This document shows, in pieces, positions 52,776 to 61,609 of a stretch of DNA of 64,000 nt. Location of the stretch: the NCBI GenBank assembly GCA_963796705.1, contig CAWCMK010000002.1:1-64000 (forward strand), in the 5' to 3' direction. The stretch comes from VRUE01 sp963796705 (GTDB lineage: Bacteria > Actinomycetota > Thermoleophilia > Solirubrobacterales > 70-9). How positions within the stretch are numbered: position 1 is the stretch's first letter; each line of letters starts with the position of its first letter. Made by a program: the position numbers and the translations under genes. The notes below the pieces were generated by a model that worked only from the letters and a program-made list of their open reading frames with translations, was not told the origin of the DNA and did not search any database.

Positions 52776-53414
52776 TCAGTCGACTTCGTACTTGATGTGG
52801 GTGACGCCCGGCGCGTCGACGGCGCGTAGCTGCCTGAGTGCCAAACCGCCGCGCTCGAGCCCCTCGAATAGAGGGGGCACCGCTGCCGAGGATAACCGGC
52901 GTGATCGAAAGGTCGATCTCGTCCACGAGCCGAGCGGCAAGGTACTGGTTGACCACCGAGGCGCCCCCCGCGAGCCAGATGTCCTGGCCATTGGCGGCCT
53001 CATTTGCCTGCGCGCCGCCTCGATTCCGTCACTGACGAAGTGAAACGTCGTTCCTCCCCGCATCGCCAACGGCTTGCGCCGATGGTGCGTGAGCACAAAC
53101 ACCGCATGGTGATAGGGCGGCTCCTCGCCCCACCAACCGCGCCAAGAGTCATCGGGCCACGGCCCGGGGGCCGGGGCGAACATGTTCCGGCCCATCATCG
53201 TCGCGCCAATCCCTCTCCGGCGCTCCTTGACCACCGCAGAGCTGGCGTGGACCTCGCCCTCTGCCGCGCCGTGGGTCTCCCTGAACTCCTTGAGCGGAAA
53301 CATCCACTCGTGCAGCTCCATGCCGCCGACCCCGAGCGGGTTCTCCCGGCTTTGTTCCGGCCCGGCTACGTACCCGTCAAGAGACATCGAGATGCTGAGT
53401 CTGAGATTGCCCAA
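52776..53414 (-). pseudogene. Dihydrofolate-reductase-like (RibD C-terminal) gene with two compensating frame breaks
   Basis: The N-terminal half is clear: RLSISMSLDGYVAGPEQSRE, MMGRNMFAPAPGPW, HHAVFVLTHHRRKPLAMRGG. After FVSDGIEAAR the expected sequence continues in another frame (QANEAANGQDIWLAGGASVV, NQYLAARLVDEIDLSITPVI) and returns to the first frame after a C-run near 52875 (LFEGLERGGLALRQL). Breaks near 53010 and 52875 therefore cancel, and the continuous 212-residue frame has a scrambled middle that lacks the GGA loop for NADPH. It is a mutated gene or carries two sequence errors. Intact members reduce pteridine or deaminated flavin precursors. Confidence 0.65.
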
Positions 53415-53551
53415 GTGGTCGCTCTTCCCGATCCGTTGGCCCTGATCAGACTAGGAGAGCCCAGTGACGCTCACCGACGGACGAATTGCTCCTCAGCGGC
53501 CAAAGCCTGCCGGTGAGCTGATCCCCCCGAACAGTCGCGAGAACGATCAGC

Positions 53552-53985
53552 AGTAGCGGCACTCAGATCGCATCGTTTAGACCGCTCTTCACATTGAGTG
53601 ATTGCTGCACTCGCTGGAAAGTCTCTTGTCGGTCATCACGGCACTGCCGAGCGCGCCGTCGGTTGGCGCCAGGATTACGGCGAGGATCAGCGCATCGCTC
53701 ACAGAAAAAGATGGAACTGCAAGGAGGCGGCCAGGGCGCGCAGGACGATCGTCAACGGCAGACCGATATCGAGCAATCGTCCCGGCAGTGAAGCTTCGCG
53801 TCGCAGAGCCCGCAGTTCAATATGCGCCGCATCCGAGAACAGCACCAGGGCGAGCGTGGCTTCGGCCAGTCTCCGCAGCGTCGAACTCGTAGGGGGGCCG
53901 CCAGGGATCGAGCACCAGCGAACCGGCGAGGACCCCCAGCGAGACGACAACCATCGCCGGCCTCACCGGTGAGCGAAGCTTGAAC
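53552..53985 (-). pseudogene. Decayed Na+/H+ (CPA-type) antiporter fragment
   Basis: On the minus strand, pieces in different frames form one antiporter sequence: RPAMVVVSLGVLAGSLVLDP, then STLRRLAEATLALVLFSDAA, HIELRALRREASLPGRLLDI, GLPLTIVLRALAA, DALILAVILAPTDGALGSAV and finally QSLNVKSGLNDAI. This is the NhaP/CPA1 core with the APTD and SGLNDG-like motifs. At least three frame shifts and the missing C-terminal helices show it is dead, or a rearranged remnant. It is flanked by the DHFR-like pseudogene and DUF1801. Confidence 0.7.
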
Positions 53986-54180
53986 CGTGCTGCGGTGCTG
54001 AATCGAGAACTCGCGGCCCATGCGGAGCCGGGATCGGCCAGCCCCGGCGCGCGGCATAGCTTGCATGCTCAGCCTCCTTGGCGGTCAACGCGACCCGCCG
54101 GGATGCGAACTGGGCGTTCGACCGCGATACTCAGCCCTCGGGGCGGGGACGAGAACCCGGCGAAGAAAGAGACATCCACC

Positions 54181-54603
54181 ATGGCGAAGAAAAAGAGCGA
54201 CTCGAGGGACGGAGGGGAAGGGTCTCCCTCGCGCCTGATAGACGAGAGGATCGAGGAGCTGGGGGATTGGCGCGGCGCGGCGCTCGCTCGAATCCGAGCC
54301 CTCGTCAAACAGGCCGACCCCGACGTGGTCGAGGAGTGGAAATGGAGGGGGGTGCCGGTCTGGTACCACGGCGGAATGATCTGCACCGGTGAGACATACA
54401 GGGAGGTCGTGAAGATGACCTTTGCCAGGGGAGCCTCGCTGCAGGACCCCGCGGGTCTCTTCAATTCCAGCCTCGGGGGGAACACCAGACGCGCCATCGA
54501 TGTCCACCAGGGCGAGAAGATCGATGAGAAGGCATTGAAGGAGCTCATTCGTGCCGCCGTGGCGCTGAACCTGTCCTCGGAGAGCAAACGGATGAGAACC
54601 TAG
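54181..54603 (+). CDS. DUF1801 (YdhG/YjbR-like) protein
   Basis: The 140-residue protein has the DUF1801 pattern: LIDERIEELGDWRGAALARI, EEWKWRGVPVWYHGGMICTG, TYREVVKMTFARGASLQDPA, FNSSLGGNTRRAIDVHQGEK and the final helix KALKELIRAAVALN. These small cytoplasmic proteins bind an unknown ligand. ATG 54181 is preferred over a longer frame that has no homology. The strand EWKWRGVPVWYHGGM is the family core. It lies next to pseudogenes and has no clear operon partner. Confidence 0.85.
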   Translation: MAKKKSDSRDGGEGSPSRLIDERIEELGDWRGAALARIRALVKQADPDVVEEWKWRGVPVWYHGGMICTGETYREVVKMTFARGASLQDPAGLFNSSLGGNTRRAIDVHQGEKIDEKALKELIRAAVALNLSSESKRMRT

Positions 54604-54725
54604 AATGCCCGAGGAATTCCGAGCGCGCCCGAGCGATGTCCCTTGGCAACCAGCGGCCCCCCTGCCCTCGAGCCGCTCGCGCGCTACTCCGCGGCTCGGC
54701 GCTGGCCCGTCCCTACCCTCGCTTC

Positions 54726-55166
54726 GTGACGTCTGAGGAGCGCGCCAATCTCGCGCATCTGCGCCGCGCCCGCGACCTGATCGACCGAGAGTACGCGCGC
54801 CCGCTAGACGTCGCCGCCCTCGCCCGCACCGCGCTGATGTCGAGCGCACACTTCTCGCGGCAGTTCCGCGCGGCCTACGGGGAGACGCCCTACGCCTACC
54901 TGATGACGCGACGCATCGAGCGGGCAAAGGCGCTGCTGCGCCGTGGGAATCTGACTGTCACAGAGGTCTGCATGGCGGTCGGGTGTTCCTCAATCGGTTC
55001 GTTCAGCGCCCGCTTCACTCACCTCGTGGGCGAGACTCCGACGGCCTACCGCGTCCGCGATCACGGCGCGCTGACGAGCGTGCCGGGCTGCATCGCGCGG
55101 GACCTCACCCGACCGAGTCCAGAACCGAGCAGGATCGGAGAAACGCGCGCGGCGCCGGGCCCCTAA
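54726..55166 (+). CDS. AraC-family transcriptional regulator (DNA-binding domain only)
   Basis: The 146-residue protein starts at GTG 54726 and carries both helix-turn-helix units of AraC proteins: RPLDVAALARTALMSSAHFS, RQFRAAYGETPYAYLMTRRI, then NLTVTEVCMAVGCSSIGSFS and ARFTHLVGETPTAYR. There is no N-terminal ligand-binding domain, which is common in small AraC proteins that pair with a VOC-family gene. It is 10 bases upstream of such a gene, so it may control that operon. Confidence 0.88.
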   Translation: MTSEERANLAHLRRARDLIDREYARPLDVAALARTALMSSAHFSRQFRAAYGETPYAYLMTRRIERAKALLRRGNLTVTEVCMAVGCSSIGSFSARFTHLVGETPTAYRVRDHGALTSVPGCIARDLTRPSPEPSRIGETRAAPGP

Positions 55167-55176
55167 CGTTGGGTCC

Positions 55177-55584
55177 ATGAACCTCACTCTTTCCACCTGC
55201 TTTGTCCAAGTCCATGATCCCGACCTCGCGCTCGCCTTCTACCGCGAGGCGCTCGGCCTCGAACTGCGCAATGACGTTGCCAAAGGGGACTTCCGCTGGA
55301 TCACCGTCGGCGCCGTCTCCCAGCCCGACCTCGCGATCATCCTCACAAACCACGTGAACGGCAGCCCCACCGACGCCGATGCGCTCGCCACCCTCGTTGC
55401 CAAGGGTGCTCTGAACGGCGTCCATTTCCATACCGAAGACCTCGACGCCGCCTTCGAGAAGCTGCGCGCCTCGGGTGCCGAGATCGTGCAGGAGCCAACC
55501 GAGCAGCCGTGGGGCACGCGGGACTTCGCCGTGCGTGATCCGTCCGGCAATCTGCTCCGCATCGACCAACCACCCACCGCCTAG
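55177..55584 (+). CDS. VOC-superfamily (glyoxalase/dioxygenase-like) protein
   Basis: The 135-residue protein has the VOC beta-alpha-beta layout: FVQVHDPDLALAFYREALGL in the first module and GVHFHTEDLDAAFEKLRASG in the second, ending with FAVRDPSGNLLRIDQPP. The His in GVHFHTED and the closing Glu or Asp could bind metal. Members include glyoxalase I, extradiol dioxygenases and drug-binding proteins; substrate cannot be told. It shares an operon with the AraC regulator. Confidence 0.87.
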   Translation: MNLTLSTCFVQVHDPDLALAFYREALGLELRNDVAKGDFRWITVGAVSQPDLAIILTNHVNGSPTDADALATLVAKGALNGVHFHTEDLDAAFEKLRASGAEIVQEPTEQPWGTRDFAVRDPSGNLLRIDQPPTA

Positions 55585-55699
55585 GGCTGGCCAGATTCGG
55601 GCCGGCGAGGGTGGGGCGGTGGCCGCGAAAGCGGACCCACCCGAAGGGCCTGAGGCATGCCTTGGGGGCCGATCGGGTTCGGGTCGTGCGGGCTCCGCT

Positions 55700-56242
55700 T
55701 CAGCCCTCCTCGGCGAGGATCGCGTAGATCTTGCGTCGGGTCTCATCGAGTAGCTCGCGGACCCGTTTCTGCTGACCATGGTCGGCCGCGCTGAAGACCT
55801 GGCGGATCGCGTGATGCAGCTTCTTCATCGACTCGGCGAGTTGGATCTGCTCCGGAGCGGCCTCCTCGCGGATCGCGTCCCATGGGTTCCGCTCGCCGGC
55901 CTTCTCGGCCTGCTCGGCGGTGCCCGCCTCGGTCAGCGTGAAGCGCCGCTTACCCTCGATCTCCTGGCCACTTATCAGTCCCTCGTCCTCGAGCAGCTGC
56001 AGCATCGGATAGATCGAGCCGGCGCTTGGGGTCCAGGCGCCCTCGGTGCGCTCCTCGATCTCCCTGATCATCTCGTAGCCGTGCATTGGCCGTTCGGCGA
56101 GCAGCGCCAGGACGGCGGCGCGAACGTCGCCCCGTCGTGCCCGGGGGCCGCCGCGACCCCGGCCGTAGCGCACCCCCCGGCTGCGGGCGAACTCCTCCCC
56201 TCGGTGGACGCCCGCGTGTCGTGGATTGCATCTGTGGTGCAT
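55700..56242 (-). CDS. PadR-family transcriptional regulator
   Basis: The 180-residue protein has an Arg/Gly-rich N-terminus (residues 1-38) and the PadR winged helix: VRAAVLALLAERPMHGYEMI, REIEERTEGAWTPSAGSIYP, MLQLLEDEGLISGQEIEGKR. The helical C-terminus (HAIRQVFSAADHGQQKRVRE) forms the dimer. The start ATG 56242 follows AAAGG. It is divergent from a secreted protein gene. A palindrome in the promoter (CGATATATCG) is the likely autoregulatory site. PadR proteins usually respond to antibiotics or phenolic acids. Confidence 0.88.
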   Translation of the reverse strand: MHHRCNPRHAGVHRGEEFARSRGVRYGRGRGGPRARRGDVRAAVLALLAERPMHGYEMIREIEERTEGAWTPSAGSIYPMLQLLEDEGLISGQEIEGKRRFTLTEAGTAEQAEKAGERNPWDAIREEAAPEQIQLAESMKKLHHAIRQVFSAADHGQQKRVRELLDETRRKIYAILAEEG

Positions 56243-56258
56243 TTGAATACCTTTCTTT

Positions 56259-56292
56259 CGTAATAACGCGATATATCGTAACACATCGTATT
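56259..56292. promoter_or_regulatory. PadR operator candidate
   Basis: The palindrome CGATATATCG lies at 56269-56278 in an AT-rich 35-base stretch, followed by a direct repeat of ATCGTA (ATCGTAACAC then ATCGTATTGC). It is 27 bases upstream of the PadR start codon on the minus strand and would be in its promoter. Confidence 0.5.
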
Positions 56293-56432
56293 GCTACCGC
56301 GAGATCCAGCCGTGGGATCGTGGTTTTCGACCTAGCGCGCGTCAGAGACCCCAGGCAAGGGCACCGTGGCCGAGCCCCGCTTGCTTTCCTGCCGTCCAGC
56401 CCCTCCGTAGTTACTCGCCATCGGGTTGCGGC

Positions 56433-58061
56433 ATGATCCCGATGGACGCCGCATCCTCGCGTGGGATCGTCGTCTCCGTGACGTCCAGGCAACGAGGAGG
56501 AGTCCGGCTCACAGCGGTCGCGGCGGTGTTTGCCTTGGCGCTGGTCTCGGTCTCGCAGGCGGACGCCGCGGCCCCGGACCGCTCCGCCTATGTCCCGGCC
56601 GGCCTCAGCCAGAGCGCGACCGGGTCTCACTTCGTGTTGCACTACAACCCGAGCACGCCCTCGCCGGTGGCCGGGATGACGATCGACCAGTACGCGCAGG
56701 CGGGTCTCGCCGACTTCGAAGAGGCCTACGGCCACGACGTCAGCGGCGGCGGCCTCGCACCCAACGCTGGCCTGCGGGCGCCGACCGACGACGGCGATGA
56801 ACGGACCGACGTATACCTCGCCGCGCCGAACAACGAACCCGAATTCCACGGTGGCGTCGTCTACACCGACTCATTGCCCTGGGAGAGCTCCTACGTTTTC
56901 ATGACCCCCGACATGAATAGAGAGGCCTTTCGCTTCCGCGCCGGCCATGAGTTCATGCACGTGATTCAGGGCGCCTACACCTACATTCTCGCCGATCCGC
57001 TGACGGAGGCGTTTGCCAATTGGGCGGCCGAGTGGGCGCTGCCCGACATCGACCCGCTGGACAACAACTTCTACGGCGAAGAACAGCGGGGCGCGCCGCA
57101 CCCCTGGCTGCCGCTCGACTGCAGCTACGGAAGCTGGAAGGGCAACCCTTGCGGCAACGGCTACTGGCAGTGGCTGTTTGTGCAGGCCCAGGTCGAAGAA
57201 TTCGGGCCGGCGTTCGTCAGCGGCTACTACCAGCGCTTCTACGAAAGACCCGACCTGAGCCTGGACGAACTGCTTAGTGCTGAGATCGCCGTCCTCAGCG
57301 GCGGAACCCAGAACCTGCAAACGCGCTTTGGCGCCTACGCGGTGAAGGTCTGGGACCCGACGCGCTGGAAGACCGGCTCGGTGGCGCGACTGCGAGAAGA
57401 AGAGCACCTCCAGCCGGCCGCCTTCAACTTCAATCTGGCGATGAGCGACAGCGGCTGGAAGTCGGTCGCGATCGATCACCTCGCGGCCCGCTATGTCGCC
57501 GTCCACAACATCGCCGCCTTCGCACGTGCCGGCGACACCGTGACGCTCTCCTGGACTCGCCCGGCGGGAATGGCTGGCAACGTCGAACTGCTCTTAAAGC
57601 ACAGCGATCAGGAAGGTTGGAGCGTCGTCGCGAGTCTCGCTGGAACGGAAGGCTCGGTAACGGTCCCATTCGGTCCCGAAGCTGAAGAAGTGGTGCTGCC
57701 GCTCATCAACGACAGCCTCGGCGCCGACGAACAGCCCTTCGCCTACCGGGTGCAGATCGCCGGCCCGGTCGCCATCAAGCATCCGGTCACCAGGCTCCTC
57801 AAACACCCGCCGAAGCGGACCACCGCTCACCTGGCGAAGTTCGTCTTCGCTGCCGCCGAGCAGGCCCGCTTCGAATGCCGGCTCGACCGCCATCGCGAGT
57901 ACCGAAGCTGCCCCGCCCGCTACCACGTCAGGGTGAAGACCGGGCGGCACACGCTGCTCGTGCGGGCCGTGGACCAGGCGGGCAACAAGGACCAGACGCC
58001 GGCCCGCTGGACCTGGACCGTCCTCGGCAGCTCAAAGGGCCGCGGGCGGCGGGCGCGTTGA
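56433..58061 (+). CDS. Secreted HExxH metalloprotease-like protein
   Basis: The 542-residue product has a signal region (LTAVAAVFALALVSVSQADA). The zinc motif HEFMH lies at residues 172-176 in FRAGHEFMHVIQGAY, and Glu192 in PLTEAFANWAAEW fits the third ligand of a gluzincin. The upstream strand VYTDSLPWESSYVFMTPDMN is typical of such putative proteases. A C-terminal half with beta domains follows (AFARAGDTVTLSWTRPAGMA, FVFAAAEQARFECRLDRHRE). ATG 56433 or 56442 may be the start. It is exported. Proteolysis is inferred from the motif and is untested. Confidence 0.78.
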   Translation: MIPMDAASSRGIVVSVTSRQRGGVRLTAVAAVFALALVSVSQADAAAPDRSAYVPAGLSQSATGSHFVLHYNPSTPSPVAGMTIDQYAQAGLADFEEAYGHDVSGGGLAPNAGLRAPTDDGDERTDVYLAAPNNEPEFHGGVVYTDSLPWESSYVFMTPDMNREAFRFRAGHEFMHVIQGAYTYILADPLTEAFANWAAEWALPDIDPLDNNFYGEEQRGAPHPWLPLDCSYGSWKGNPCGNGYWQWLFVQAQVEEFGPAFVSGYYQRFYERPDLSLDELLSAEIAVLSGGTQNLQTRFGAYAVKVWDPTRWKTGSVARLREEEHLQPAAFNFNLAMSDSGWKSVAIDHLAARYVAVHNIAAFARAGDTVTLSWTRPAGMAGNVELLLKHSDQEGWSVVASLAGTEGSVTVPFGPEAEEVVLPLINDSLGADEQPFAYRVQIAGPVAIKHPVTRLLKHPPKRTTAHLAKFVFAAAEQARFECRLDRHREYRSCPARYHVRVKTGRHTLLVRAVDQAGNKDQTPARWTWTVLGSSKGRGRRAR

Positions 58062-58108
58062 GCGAGCGAGACGGGGCCGCCGCCCGCGTCTGCAGGTAGT
58101 CCTCGGCG

Positions 58109-59773
58109 CTAGCGGCGGAAGCGCTCTCCACTGCCCGGCGTCATCGAAACGCCGCGCAGCACTTCGCCGAAACCGGCGCTCCGCACCGTGTGGAAGTTCT
58201 CGGAGGCCGGCAGCGAAGCGGCGGAGAGGTCATCGGTGATCTCGACCAGCCTGTTCGGGTCGGCGCCTTCATCGCCATTGCCACTCACCGTTGAGGTGAT
58301 GCCCCAGATCGTCGCCCTCCCGTCGCGGTTGAGGCGGCCGGCGATGTCGCGAAGGCCGTCGGTGGCTGGTGACCAGGGCAGCCCGGTGGCGGAGTTGTCG
58401 CCGCTCGGATAGCCGGGCACGGTGTAGGGCTTGCCCAGTTCAAGGCCGTTCTGCAGCGTGTAGGCGAGTTCCCAGCTTTCGCCGTTGAAGACCCACTTCT
58501 GCAGTCCGGCTTCGGTCTGTTCGCCAGCCTTCGGGTAGAGGCCAGTTTCGGTCGAGTAGCTGTTCTTGCCGTTGCCCTCCTGGGCGACGTAGAGAGTGTC
58601 GGGATTGGCGAACCAGATCCCGAAGGGGAAGAAGTTCTTCGACTTGAGTGCCGTCGGGAACCCCTTGAGGATGCACAAGTTGCGCGGGGTCAGACCTTCT
58701 TCCTGGAGCTTGGCTTCATCGTAGGCAAGCGGCGAGGTGGGCAGTTTGGCGCCAGGTGCTGGCAGACCGACCCCGTTCGGGCACGCATTCCCGGTGGTGT
58801 CGAGGAAGTACACCGTGTTGACGCCGTTGCCGCCGCTGCCCTTCGTGTAGTAGAGGACGTGGTCATGGATCGTGATACCACGGAAGTTGGTGTCCTTGCC
58901 GATTTTGTCGCTCGGCTTGCCCAGCTGACTGACATCGAAGCTTCCGACGGGGGTCGGCGTCCCGGGATTCTGGACGAACTCCGGCCTCATCTGAGGCGTG
59001 AAGATCTGCGCACCCGTCCCGACGAGGATCCCGTCCGGCTGCGGGCTGGCGCCGCTGCCGGCGTTGCCGGCGCCATAGATGACGTTGGCACCTTCTTCGC
59101 GGTTGAGGATCGCGGCGCGGCCGTTGTCACCGCTGTAGGCGTTGGTCTTGGTGAAGTGGAACACTCCGCCGGCGTTCACCTGAGCGATCACCCGGTAGTA
59201 GGCGCCCGGGTTGTGGTTGGTGGGATCGATCACGCCGGGGGTGTTCGCGTTGGAGATATCGAGTGCGTCAACGGGTGCCAGGTAGCCCATGAAGGTCACT
59301 TCGCGACCGTCGCTCGACAGATTCAGCGAAAGCTCTGACTTGGAGGAAAAGCTTGTCACCAGCTGGTCGCTGCGCGGCCCGACGCCCCACGCGGCGCTGT
59401 TGGGAACCTCGAGGGTATTGACCAGCGAGCCGCTCCCGGTCAGCTGGTCGAGGAAGATCTTCGCGCTGAGGCCGAAGTCTTCGTCGGAGATGTCGTTGTT
59501 CCATACGTAGGGGTATTCGCCGTCGACGCTTGCCGACCCACATTCGAAGGTGCAGCCGGGGGGCAGCACCATGCCGGGCGTCACGTTGCTCTTCCGGTTG
59601 TCGTAAACGCTGCGACTGACCAGCAGGTTGCCGGGACGGAAGTGGTCGCCGCGCTCGGCCCGGTGCCCAAACCCGGGCCAGGAGGGATCGCTCTCGGGGT
59701 TTGCGCCCGCCGCCACACTCATCACCAGGGTGAATGCCGCCACCCCGATCGCTCCCAACCACCACATCCTCAT
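58109..59773 (-). CDS. Large secreted beta-propeller-like protein
   Basis: The 554-residue protein has a signal peptide (WLGAIGVAAFTLVMSVAAGA) and an extracellular part with many Gly/Asn turns, two early cysteines (PGCTFECGSAS) and repeated strands (YPYVWNNDISDEDFGLSAKI, AAWGVGPRSDQLVTSF, FRGITIHDHVLYYTKGSGGN, TVYFLDTTGNACPNGVGLPA, GRATIWGITSTVSGNGDEGA). It resembles DUF839-like or phytase-like propellers, but the family is not certain. It stands alone on the minus strand, converging on the metalloprotease gene with a gap of 47 bases. Confidence 0.72.
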   Translation of the reverse strand: MRMWWLGAIGVAAFTLVMSVAAGANPESDPSWPGFGHRAERGDHFRPGNLLVSRSVYDNRKSNVTPGMVLPPGCTFECGSASVDGEYPYVWNNDISDEDFGLSAKIFLDQLTGSGSLVNTLEVPNSAAWGVGPRSDQLVTSFSSKSELSLNLSSDGREVTFMGYLAPVDALDISNANTPGVIDPTNHNPGAYYRVIAQVNAGGVFHFTKTNAYSGDNGRAAILNREEGANVIYGAGNAGSGASPQPDGILVGTGAQIFTPQMRPEFVQNPGTPTPVGSFDVSQLGKPSDKIGKDTNFRGITIHDHVLYYTKGSGGNGVNTVYFLDTTGNACPNGVGLPAPGAKLPTSPLAYDEAKLQEEGLTPRNLCILKGFPTALKSKNFFPFGIWFANPDTLYVAQEGNGKNSYSTETGLYPKAGEQTEAGLQKWVFNGESWELAYTLQNGLELGKPYTVPGYPSGDNSATGLPWSPATDGLRDIAGRLNRDGRATIWGITSTVSGNGDEGADPNRLVEITDDLSAASLPASENFHTVRSAGFGEVLRGVSMTPGSGERFRR

Positions 59774-59895
59774 CTTCCAACCTCCGGGTCGCGGTTCAGT
59801 TCGGCCGCAAGCCTCAGGGCTCGATCGCCGGCGCTGGTTACCAGAGGGTGAAGCTCGCGTGCTTTTCTGTTAACGGTTGAGCCGCCCCCGCCGGT

Positions 59896-60699
59896 TCAGG
59901 GCGTGAGACCGACCGCAGCCTCGGGCGTCATCACTCGAAAGCTGAGACTCTCCTCCAAGAAGAGGCTGATCGAGGTCCCATCATGGTCTGAGTAGCCGAT
60001 CGCGAAGTCCTGGCCGGAGTCCAATACGAAGTCGCCACCGCGCATGCTGATCACCGCTCCGCCCTGGATCGCCGGCGCCCAAACGATCGGGCCGCCGAGA
60101 ATCTCCCGCAGGTGCCTGAAAAGTGGATAGCCACCGTGCTCCGCCGTCTCCAGCACCCGGGTGTGTGCCTCCGGGCTGAGTGCCAGGCCGTAGGGCTCGT
60201 CGATGCCGACGCTACGAAGCGCGTCAACCGCCTTGGCGACATGCCGCGGGTAGCGCTCGCACTCCCCTCCAAGGGCGATCGACTTGTGGGTGGAGGCGCC
60301 GATCACCCCGGTGATGCCCGCCGCCGGCAAGCCGTGAAAGACGACGGAGTTCTCAGCCCCGGCGATCCGGCGGGCAGCCTCGTCGAGTGAGGCGAGATCG
60401 ATGTCCTGCGCGCCACGCTCGGCGTCCTCGAGCTCAGCGCGCGACACCGAAAACGCCGCCCTGAGCTCCACCAGGCCAAGCACGCGCCGCTGGCGGCCCG
60501 AGACACCCTCGCCGGGGAGGTCGGGAAGCCCCTCGGAGCGGCCGAGGTTGGCGGCGGAGAAGTCCCAGCCGTGCGGTCCGTCGAAATCGACCAGCCTGCG
60601 CGCAGCGAGGCCGGGGGCGAGTCGCTCGCGTGCCTCGCGCTCGAGCAGCCTCCAGCTCGCCTCACCAATCGGCGCATGCTCGCGCAGCAGGTGGCTCAT
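59896..60699 (-). CDS. Encapsulin nanocompartment shell protein (family 1)
   Basis: The 267-residue length fits family 1 encapsulins. Recognisable parts are the N-terminal arm (HLLREHAPIGEASWRLLERE), the RLVDFDGPHGWDFSAANLGR strand, the helix SLDEAARRIAGAENSVVFHG, the P-domain region ALRSVGIDEPYGLALSPEAH and the E-loop/A-domain end FAIGYSDHDGTSISLFLEES. Such proteins have an HK97 phage-capsid fold and assemble into a protein shell that holds cargo. Its start overlaps the end of the encapsulated ferritin gene by four bases, so shell and cargo are made together. Confidence 0.93.
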   Translation of the reverse strand: MSHLLREHAPIGEASWRLLEREARERLAPGLAARRLVDFDGPHGWDFSAANLGRSEGLPDLPGEGVSGRQRRVLGLVELRAAFSVSRAELEDAERGAQDIDLASLDEAARRIAGAENSVVFHGLPAAGITGVIGASTHKSIALGGECERYPRHVAKAVDALRSVGIDEPYGLALSPEAHTRVLETAEHGGYPLFRHLREILGGPIVWAPAIQGGAVISMRGGDFVLDSGQDFAIGYSDHDGTSISLFLEESLSFRVMTPEAAVGLTP

Positions 60700-61088
60700 T
60701 GCCCCGCCCCTCTGAGGCTGCCGATGCCGAGCGACTCGGCGTCGCCCGACCGTGCTCCCCCCGGGGCCTGCCCGCCGGCGGCCTCGGCCTCCGACTCCTC
60801 GCCGTGCTCGACGATGTCGCCCTCTTGAAAGAGAATCCCGCGAGCGATCTCACGCCACAGTGGAGTCCGACGCAGTAGGAACTCGAGGTCCATCGCGAAG
60901 TGCTTGAACTCCTCGCCCTGGGCATCCCTGATGATCGCCCGCGCCTCGGGGTCATCCTCGACAGCCAGCCGCTGCTCATACCAGCCGATCGCTTCAGACT
61001 CCTCGGTCAATGAGGCGCAGAGTCTCGCGAAGGTCCGGGCCCTCGCCGGAAGCTCCTCGGGCGGCTCGTGGTACTGGTCAAATCCCAC
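60696..61088 (-). CDS. Encapsulated ferritin-like cargo protein (EncFtn)
   Basis: The 130-residue protein has two helices with metal ligands: Glu32 in ASLTEESEAIGWYEQRL, and Glu60 and His63 in QGEEFKHFAMDLEFLL. This matches the EncFtn ferroxidase, which forms its di-iron site only at the dimer interface. The C-terminus ends with the cargo-loading peptide ESLGIGSLRG, which docks inside the shell. It would oxidise Fe2+ for storage within the encapsulin. The linker between ferritin and peptide is Glu/Ala/Gly-rich (about 30 residues). Confidence 0.92.
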   Translation of the reverse strand: MGFDQYHEPPEELPARARTFARLCASLTEESEAIGWYEQRLAVEDDPEARAIIRDAQGEEFKHFAMDLEFLLRRTPLWREIARGILFQEGDIVEHGEESEAEAAGGQAPGGARSGDAESLGIGSLRGAGQ

Positions 61089-61253
61089 GGCGATCCTCCT
61101 TTCAAGACGTCGCGAGTGCCTTTGTATCTCACGGCGCCGCCCGATGCGGTTTCGAATTCTCTGCTCGCGGGGAGTGGGTAGGGCCGCCTCTCGCCGCTAT
61201 GGCGATCGCCGTCAGTCTTTGATCGAGTCTGGTCCGGCTCTTCGCCGCCTCGC

Positions 61254-61595
61254 TCAGCCGCGGATCACGGCGCCGAGTTCGGTGAGCTGGCTGGCGATCC
61301 CGGCGCTGACGCCCTCGCAGATTTCGTGGACGCCGGGGTCCGCGATCCGGTAGAGCGAGCTCGTTCCCTGTTTGCGCCGGGCGACGAAGCCCTCCGCCAG
61401 GAGCGCCGAGAGGTGTTTGGAGACGTTCTGCTGGGATCCGCCGACCTGATCGGCGATCTCGCCGACCGAAGCCTCATCGCGATTGCGCAGCAGATCAATG
61501 ATGCGCAGCCGGGTGGGATCGGCGAGGGCCCGGAAGCGGCGTGCGATCAGCTCGGCTGCGTCGGGGTTCAGGGGGCTTCTCATCATCCTGAACAT
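61254..61595 (-). CDS. ArsR-family transcriptional regulator
   Basis: The 113-residue protein shows the ArsR winged helix: RFRALADPTRLRIIDLLRNR, DEASVGEIADQVGGSQQNVS, KHLSALLAEGFVARRKQGTS. No Cys-rich metal site (CxC) is visible, so it probably senses something other than arsenite. ATG 61595 or 61586 may be the start. It is divergent from a DUF2892/MMPL operon, and the intergenic DNA has a tandem direct repeat suited to be its operator. Confidence 0.9.
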   Translation of the reverse strand: MFRMMRSPLNPDAAELIARRFRALADPTRLRIIDLLRNRDEASVGEIADQVGGSQQNVSKHLSALLAEGFVARRKQGTSSLYRIADPGVHEICEGVSAGIASQLTELGAVIRG

Positions 61596-61609
61596 GTTAC
61601 TATCTACAA

